DNA of 12,709 nucleotides from Clarireedia homoeocarpa (taxonomy: Eukaryota > Ascomycota > Leotiomycetes > Helotiales > Rutstroemiaceae), in contig LNKV01000148.1 of assembly GCA_001465935.1 (NCBI GenBank), positions 1 through 12,709 on the forward strand, given 5' to 3'. The notes beneath the pieces were generated by a model, which was not told where the DNA came from, did not search any database, and saw nothing but the letters and a program-made list of their open reading frames with translations. Positions 9,613 through 12,709 of the stretch are shown here, piece after piece (position 1 is the stretch's first letter; the number at the start of each line of letters is the position of its first letter). The position numbers were made by a program, and so were the translations under genes.

Positions 9613-9624
9613 CCCCTCTCTTTT
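9613..9624 (-). other. Polypurine tract of the gypsy element
   Basis: On the minus strand this is AAAAGAGAGGGG, immediately upstream of the LTR. It primes plus-strand DNA synthesis in LTR elements. It is the longest G-rich run noticed here and has survived because GG, GA and AG contexts are not targets of CA/TG mutation. Confidence 0.8.
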
Positions 9625-9813
9625 AAAAAAGCTCGCTCTCAAGTATTCTAATTACTTTATTAATTATTATCTAAATTATATATCTTTAAGGTTTCTTTTT
9701 AATAAGTGTAAATAACTTAAATAGTCTATAATAAATAAATATAATTATAGGAATAATAATAATAGCTTCTTAGTTTAACGATATTATACTTTAAATATTA
9801 TAAAGTTTAAGAA
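9625..9813 (-). other. 3' non-coding stretch of the gypsy element
   Basis: About 190 bases lie between the putative Pol stop and the polypurine tract. No protein motif is seen. It has slightly more G+C than the copia regions and includes GAGCGAGCTTTTTT, read on the minus strand, directly before the purine tract. Confidence 0.6.
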
Positions 9814-9924
9814 TTATTTCTTATTTACTATAGTTATCAAGTAATCTCCTTTAGTATAGTTATAGTCGTCTTCTCTAAATTCCTATAATCGAAGCTATTT
9901 AAAGAGGAGTACTAGTAGACTAAG

Positions 9925-10125
9925 TACTTTTAAGTTAGCTCAATAGAAGTCTCGAAGTAGTATTAAGAATATTTTAAGATCTAATATTTTATACTAAGTT
10001 AAGTTAATATTATAATCTCTCTATTATATACAATACTCTAATAACCTTCGTTTTAAATAGTAAGCTAATATTTACTTTATTTTATACTTATCTATTTCTA
10101 TAATATTAATTAGTAGAGGTGGTTT
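9925..10125 (-). pseudogene. Chromodomain at the C-terminus of gypsy integrase
   Basis: Fungal chromoviruses carry a chromodomain after integrase that is thought to steer insertion to methylated-histone heterochromatin. In frame (GAT at 10092) I read EIDKYKIK*ILAYYLKRRLLE (about 10098-10040), then YCI**RDYNINLT*YKILDL and LLRDFY. This corresponds to the family's 'W-E-V-E-E-I-L-x-x-R-x-x-R-x-x-x-x-Y-x-V-K-W-x-G-Y-x-x-x-x-x-T-W-x-x-x-x-x-L' followed by 'L-L-x-x-F-H'. The Trp codons of 'K-W-x-G-Y' and 'T-W' are stops, and several aromatic-cage positions are altered. Identification is good from order and spacing. Confidence 0.85.
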
Positions 10126-10539
10126 ATTATACTAACTTGATAATAGGTTATTAATTATCTTCTTTAACTTATCGGCTAGGAATATATTATAGATTTATAT
10201 AGTACTAAGTAGATCTAGATAATAAAAATAATTAATATATTCTAAGACTTTAAAATATCTACTAATAGAGTAATCTAGCTTCTTAGATAACTATTATATT
10301 AGTAGATATTATATATCTAATTAGATATAATCGTTAACTTAGAAGTTTATTAGTTAGTAATATTTATTTATTTATTTAACTATTTACTTTTAAGTAGCTA
10401 TAATAGTAAAATAAGTATATTTCAAAGTTTCACAATTATAGTAAATATAAATATAAATATCTTAGATATTAAGGTTATTAACTAGAGGATATTTAATTAG
10501 CTTCTAATTCTATATAGTTTTAAGAGTATATTTATAAAG

Positions 10540-11260
10540 TACTTTAAAGAGAGGTAAGTTACTAAAAGAAGAATATAATAAAGTTAATTATATATAGTCT
10601 ATTATTAATAGGAATTCGAACTAGTTATCTTAATAATAATTAACGAAAGGTCTTAGTTACTTTTATAAATACTAGTTATAAACTTTTATCTACTTGTTAG
10701 TTTAGAGATAGTTAGTAATAGAAAGTTTGATCTTAGTTCTAAAGATATTATTAAACTTAGTCTAGAATAAAGATATAAACTAAAGGCTTTGATTAGATAG
10801 TATTATTGTAGATAAGTTATAATATTAGTAGATATATAAGATATAAAGTTTAGTTTAGTTTCTTATAATAATAGTCTTATAGTATAAGATCGTAATAACT
10901 TGTTTAGATAAATAGTCGATAATAATAAATATATTATTATATCTATATTTATTCTTATTAAAACTATAATAATCTATTATAATATATTCCTATATATAGG
11001 TCGGAACTAGTAATAAATAAAGTAGTCTAGATATCTTATCTCTCGGAACTGAGCTTCAATAATATATATAGTAATTACAAATATATATAACGATATTATT
11101 CTTTATAGAGTATTAATAATAGTACTCTTTAAGAAACAAGTAAGTCTTCTTAATATCTAGATAAATTATAATAATAGAGTTATATATTTTATAAATAAGA
11201 AGAGTCTTTAAGTTCTTAATATTAAGAATAATAAAATAGCTTTTATAAAGTAATAAGTCT
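10540..11260 (-). pseudogene. Gypsy integrase (zinc domain and catalytic core)
   Basis: The zinc domain begins with KTLLIYKIYNSI and ICNYYIYY*, the degraded H-x-x-x-H and C-x-x-C sites: TGT at 11079 is kept, the paired Cys codons are TAT, and the His codons are altered. IIIDYYSF carries the first catalytic Asp (GAT, 10974-10972), followed by YNNIFIIIDYLSK (Y-D-A-I-L-V-V-V-D-R-L-S-K) near 10950-10905. The second Asp, in the family I-V-S-D-R-G-P-Q-F, is AAT at 10794-10792. The Glu of 'H-P-Q-T-D-G-Q-T-E' is AAA (Lys) at 10686-10684. This gives 35 codons between the second and third catalytic positions, the canonical DD35E spacing. RPFVNYY*DN*FEFL (about 10650-10605) matches 'R-x-F-V-N-Y-x-Q-D-N-W-x-E-L-L'. 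Two of the three catalytic acids are lost. Confidence 0.93.
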
Positions 11261-11489
11261 TTTTTAACTTCGAACCTAGATTTAGACTTTGATTCTCCTC
11301 GATTTATTATAATTTATAAAGTTTACAAAGAATTATAATTATAATTCGTTTATAAAATATAGGTAACTAGATTAATAAAACTTATAGAATTCGTAAAAGT
11401 GTTTATTTCGAAGACAGATTTATTAAAATAGTTGTATATATAGAAAGCTAAAATCTAAAAGTCTAGCTTCTTATCTTTAAATAATTACT

Positions 11490-11920
11490 AGATATATCGC
11501 TCTTTTTTAAATTTATTTTAGAAATCTAATTTATCTTCTTTCTAAGTAAGAGTATTTACTACGAAGTTATCTTTATTAAAACGATATACAATAAGAAAAT
11601 AATAATTAGTTAAGAGTTCGGCCTATCGAGCTTACTAGATATTAAGTATTTTAGTTATTATAAAGTATTCTAAGACTTTATAATTAATATAAACTCGGAT
11701 CTAATATAGAGTACTTATTAGCTCAGTATACTAGTACGAGAATAACTTTATAATTACAAATATTTCTTTATTATAAACCTTATAATTAAACTTAGCTAGT
11801 TATATCGTTTTTGAGAAGTATATAACTAGGAACTAGTTATTACTATATTTCTAGGATAATATATTTATTATAACTTTATCCGATATATCAGTTTCGAGTA
11901 TATAAAAGAGATTATAATTA
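11490..11920 (-). pseudogene. Gypsy RNase H domain
   Basis: The motif ILETDISDKVIINILS* begins near 11898; its catalytic Asp (GAT, 11889-11887) is intact, matching 'V-E-T-D-A-S-D-x-A-x-G-x-V-L-S-Q'. Next come YFSKTI*LAKFNYKVYNKEIF (F-x-S-K-x-x-x-P-A-E-x-N-Y-x-I-x-D-K-E-L), with the catalytic Glu codon present, and RVYINYKVLEYFIITKILN (V-x-T-D-H-K-N-L-E-Y-F), where the third Asp is now Asn and His is Tyr. AR*AELLTNYYFLIVYRFNK follows, the 'Q-A-R-W-A-E-x-L-S-x-F-x-F-x-I-x-Y-R-P-G-K' segment, and then VVNTLT, from 'A-D-A-L-S/T-R'. The match is continuous and in frame with the RT. Confidence 0.93.
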
Positions 11921-12029
11921 TAATACTATAAGAACAGAATAGAGATTAGTATTTCTTTAAATATATTAAATAACTGTTAGTAACTAATATCGAAGTTAAA
12001 ACGAGTTATAACCTTTATTAGTTTGATAA

Positions 12030-12708
12030 AAGGTTTTATAATTATACTAAAATCGTGGATAAATCGTCGATAAAAGTTATAAAAGTCTAAGAAAGATTGA
12101 ATACTTTTTATAGTAATCGGGTATTTTTATTCTTTAATAATAACAACCTTTTCGAGATCAACTTCGATATTATTAATCAAGATAATAAAGTTAAGATACT
12201 TTATATATTTAATATTAAACTTGTATTTCTTAAGATCAGTTTATAAACTAGTATCTTTAAGTCTTTAAAGTATTTAGATAATATAAACTATATACTCAAG
12301 TTTATTTTCCGAGTAAATTAAGATATTATCAAAGTAAGTAGTATAAAAAATATTAAGAAAATTAAATAGAATATTATTTATATAATATTAATAAGTTACT
12401 GGGCTATTAGTTAATTTAAATAGTATAACTTTATATTTATATATACTATATTATATATAGAATATAGTGTATTTCTTAAAGACCGGGTTTATATAAATAT
12501 AATAGAATATTTAATAGATATCTAGCTTAGTAAAGACTTTTACTTTTAAAAGCTTAGTTAAAGTCTTATTAATAAATAGAAGTAGATATCTATCTTTATA
12601 AGTAAAAGTATTCAAAGCTCAGATGTTAATATATAAATAAAGAGAACTATTAGACTTTCTTATAAATAGAATAGAAGTTATAAAAGATATTTAACTTAGT
12701 TTAATAAA
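12030..12708 (-). pseudogene. Gypsy reverse transcriptase (truncated at window edge)
   Basis: From the edge I read ILFIRKSNSSLYLYIN*A*-like sequence matching 'P-I-L-F-V-K-K-x-D-G-S-L-R-x-C-V-D-Y-R-A-L-N', with Arg replaced by TGA at 12621. YKDRYLLLFINKTLTKL follows, then KVFTKLDIY*IFYYIYI, where GAT at 12522-12520 is the first catalytic Asp (family F-S-x-L-D-L-x-x-A-Y-H-x-I). The second motif reads YFDNILIYSENK, with GAT at 12330 kept and AAT at 12327 replacing the second Asp of Y-L-D-D. IKYLNFIILINNIEVDLEKV (about 12210-12150) matches 'V-x-Y-L-G-F-x-V-S-x-x-G-I-x-x-D-P-x-K', and IQSFLDFYNFYRRFI (about 12092-12048) matches 'V-Q-S-F-L-G-F-x-N-F-Y-R-R-F-I'. Nearly every difference is a C/T or G/A transition. 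Confidence 0.95.
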
Positions 12709-12709
12709 G

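Larger units (their letters stand above)
9814..12708 (-). pseudogene. Gypsy Pol polyprotein fragment (RT, RNase H, integrase, chromodomain)
   Basis: One minus-strand frame of about 965 codons, open apart from many TAA/TAG codons at former Gln/Trp positions. There are at least three TGA codons, at 12621, 11058 and 9942; the first stands where the family has Arg, so it probably came from CGA. The 5' end is cut by the window edge, just before the fingers motif of RT. The likely natural stop is TAA at 9816-9814, after a short tail beyond the chromodomain (FREDDYNYTKGDYLITIVNK). No net frameshift is seen between domains. The individual domains are listed separately. Confidence 0.92.
9395..12709 (-). 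mobile_element. Ty3/gypsy retrotransposon with chromodomain, 3' part, RIP-inactivated
   Basis: Reading leftwards from the window edge the order is RT, RNase H, integrase, chromodomain, short non-coding stretch, polypurine tract and LTR. This is the 3' half of a Ty3/gypsy element; integrase after RT defines the superfamily, and the integrase-fused chromodomain indicates the chromovirus type common in fungi. All anchors (12708, 12522, 12330, 11889, 11079, 10974, 10920, 10794, 10686, 10092, 9816) are in one frame. Gag, protease and the 5' LTR would lie to the right of 12709. The element keeps about 22% G+C in 11581-11880 against 12-13% in the copia regions, so it is less degraded or began richer in G+C. 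The base pairs just outside the LTR (AAAGT at 9390-9394) are the candidate target-site duplication; the partner copy is outside the window. Confidence 0.93.

Noticed and set aside
1..12709. Mitochondrial or protist (Plasmodium- or Dictyostelium-like) AT-rich genome
   Set aside because: No rRNA, tRNA or respiratory genes are seen, and the AT bias is specifically loss of CA/TG within recognisable fungal-type retrotransposon frames. That is a RIP pattern and not general AT drift.
1..12709. Short open reading frames starting at the few surviving ATG codons (for example near 1012, 8220 and 12623)
   Set aside because: They are accidental: they lie inside degraded elements in arbitrary frames and have no motif, ribosomal context or intron structure.

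Overview
The window reads as an AT-isochore of a filamentous ascomycete (Pezizomycotina) genome: a graveyard of LTR retrotransposons mutated almost to saturation by a process with the signature of repeat-induced point mutation (RIP). CA and TG dinucleotides are nearly gone. Bases 1-300 contain no CA and two TG by hand count, while TA is everywhere. ATG is almost absent. In retrotransposon reading frames the stops are nearly all TAA/TAG at places where related proteins have Gln or Trp. Hand-counted G+C is about 12% in 1-300, 13% in 7081-7380 and 22% in 11581-11880. No intact gene, tRNA, rRNA or host gene is visible. The species cannot be named from this.

Layout. (1) About 1-1000: very AT-rich, with one possible degraded reading frame on the minus strand (about 845-440). 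(2) About 1000-2250, minus strand: C-terminal part of a Ty1/copia polyprotein (end of reverse transcriptase, connection, RNase H, tail). (3) About 2250-2700: nothing recognisable. (4) About 2700-8117, plus strand: the complete coding region of a second, different Ty1/copia element. Gag, aspartic protease, pre-integrase zinc domain, integrase, integrase C-terminal domain, reverse transcriptase and RNase H follow in that order. Every landmark I anchored lies in one reading frame, so the element was killed by base substitutions and not by net frameshifts. (5) About 8118-8600: nothing recognisable. (6) About 8600-9370, plus strand: a coding-like degraded frame of unknown identity. (7) 9395-12709, minus strand: the 3' part of a Ty3/gypsy element of the chromodomain-bearing type, running from the reverse transcriptase at the right edge through RNase H, integrase and chromodomain to a short 3' non-coding stretch, a polypurine tract and a ~215 bp LTR. 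Its gag, protease and 5' LTR lie beyond the window.

The genes no longer work together. Each polyprotein once encoded the reverse transcription and integration machinery of its own element, but here reverse transcriptase, integrase and RNase H catalytic acids are changed (Asp to Asn, Glu to Lys) and the frames are riddled with stops. What is left is sequence typical of heterochromatin or centromere-like AT blocks in RIP-competent fungi. I found no convincing new active system. The most open points are the two unidentified degraded frames (440-845 and 8600-9370) and how the elements are nested.
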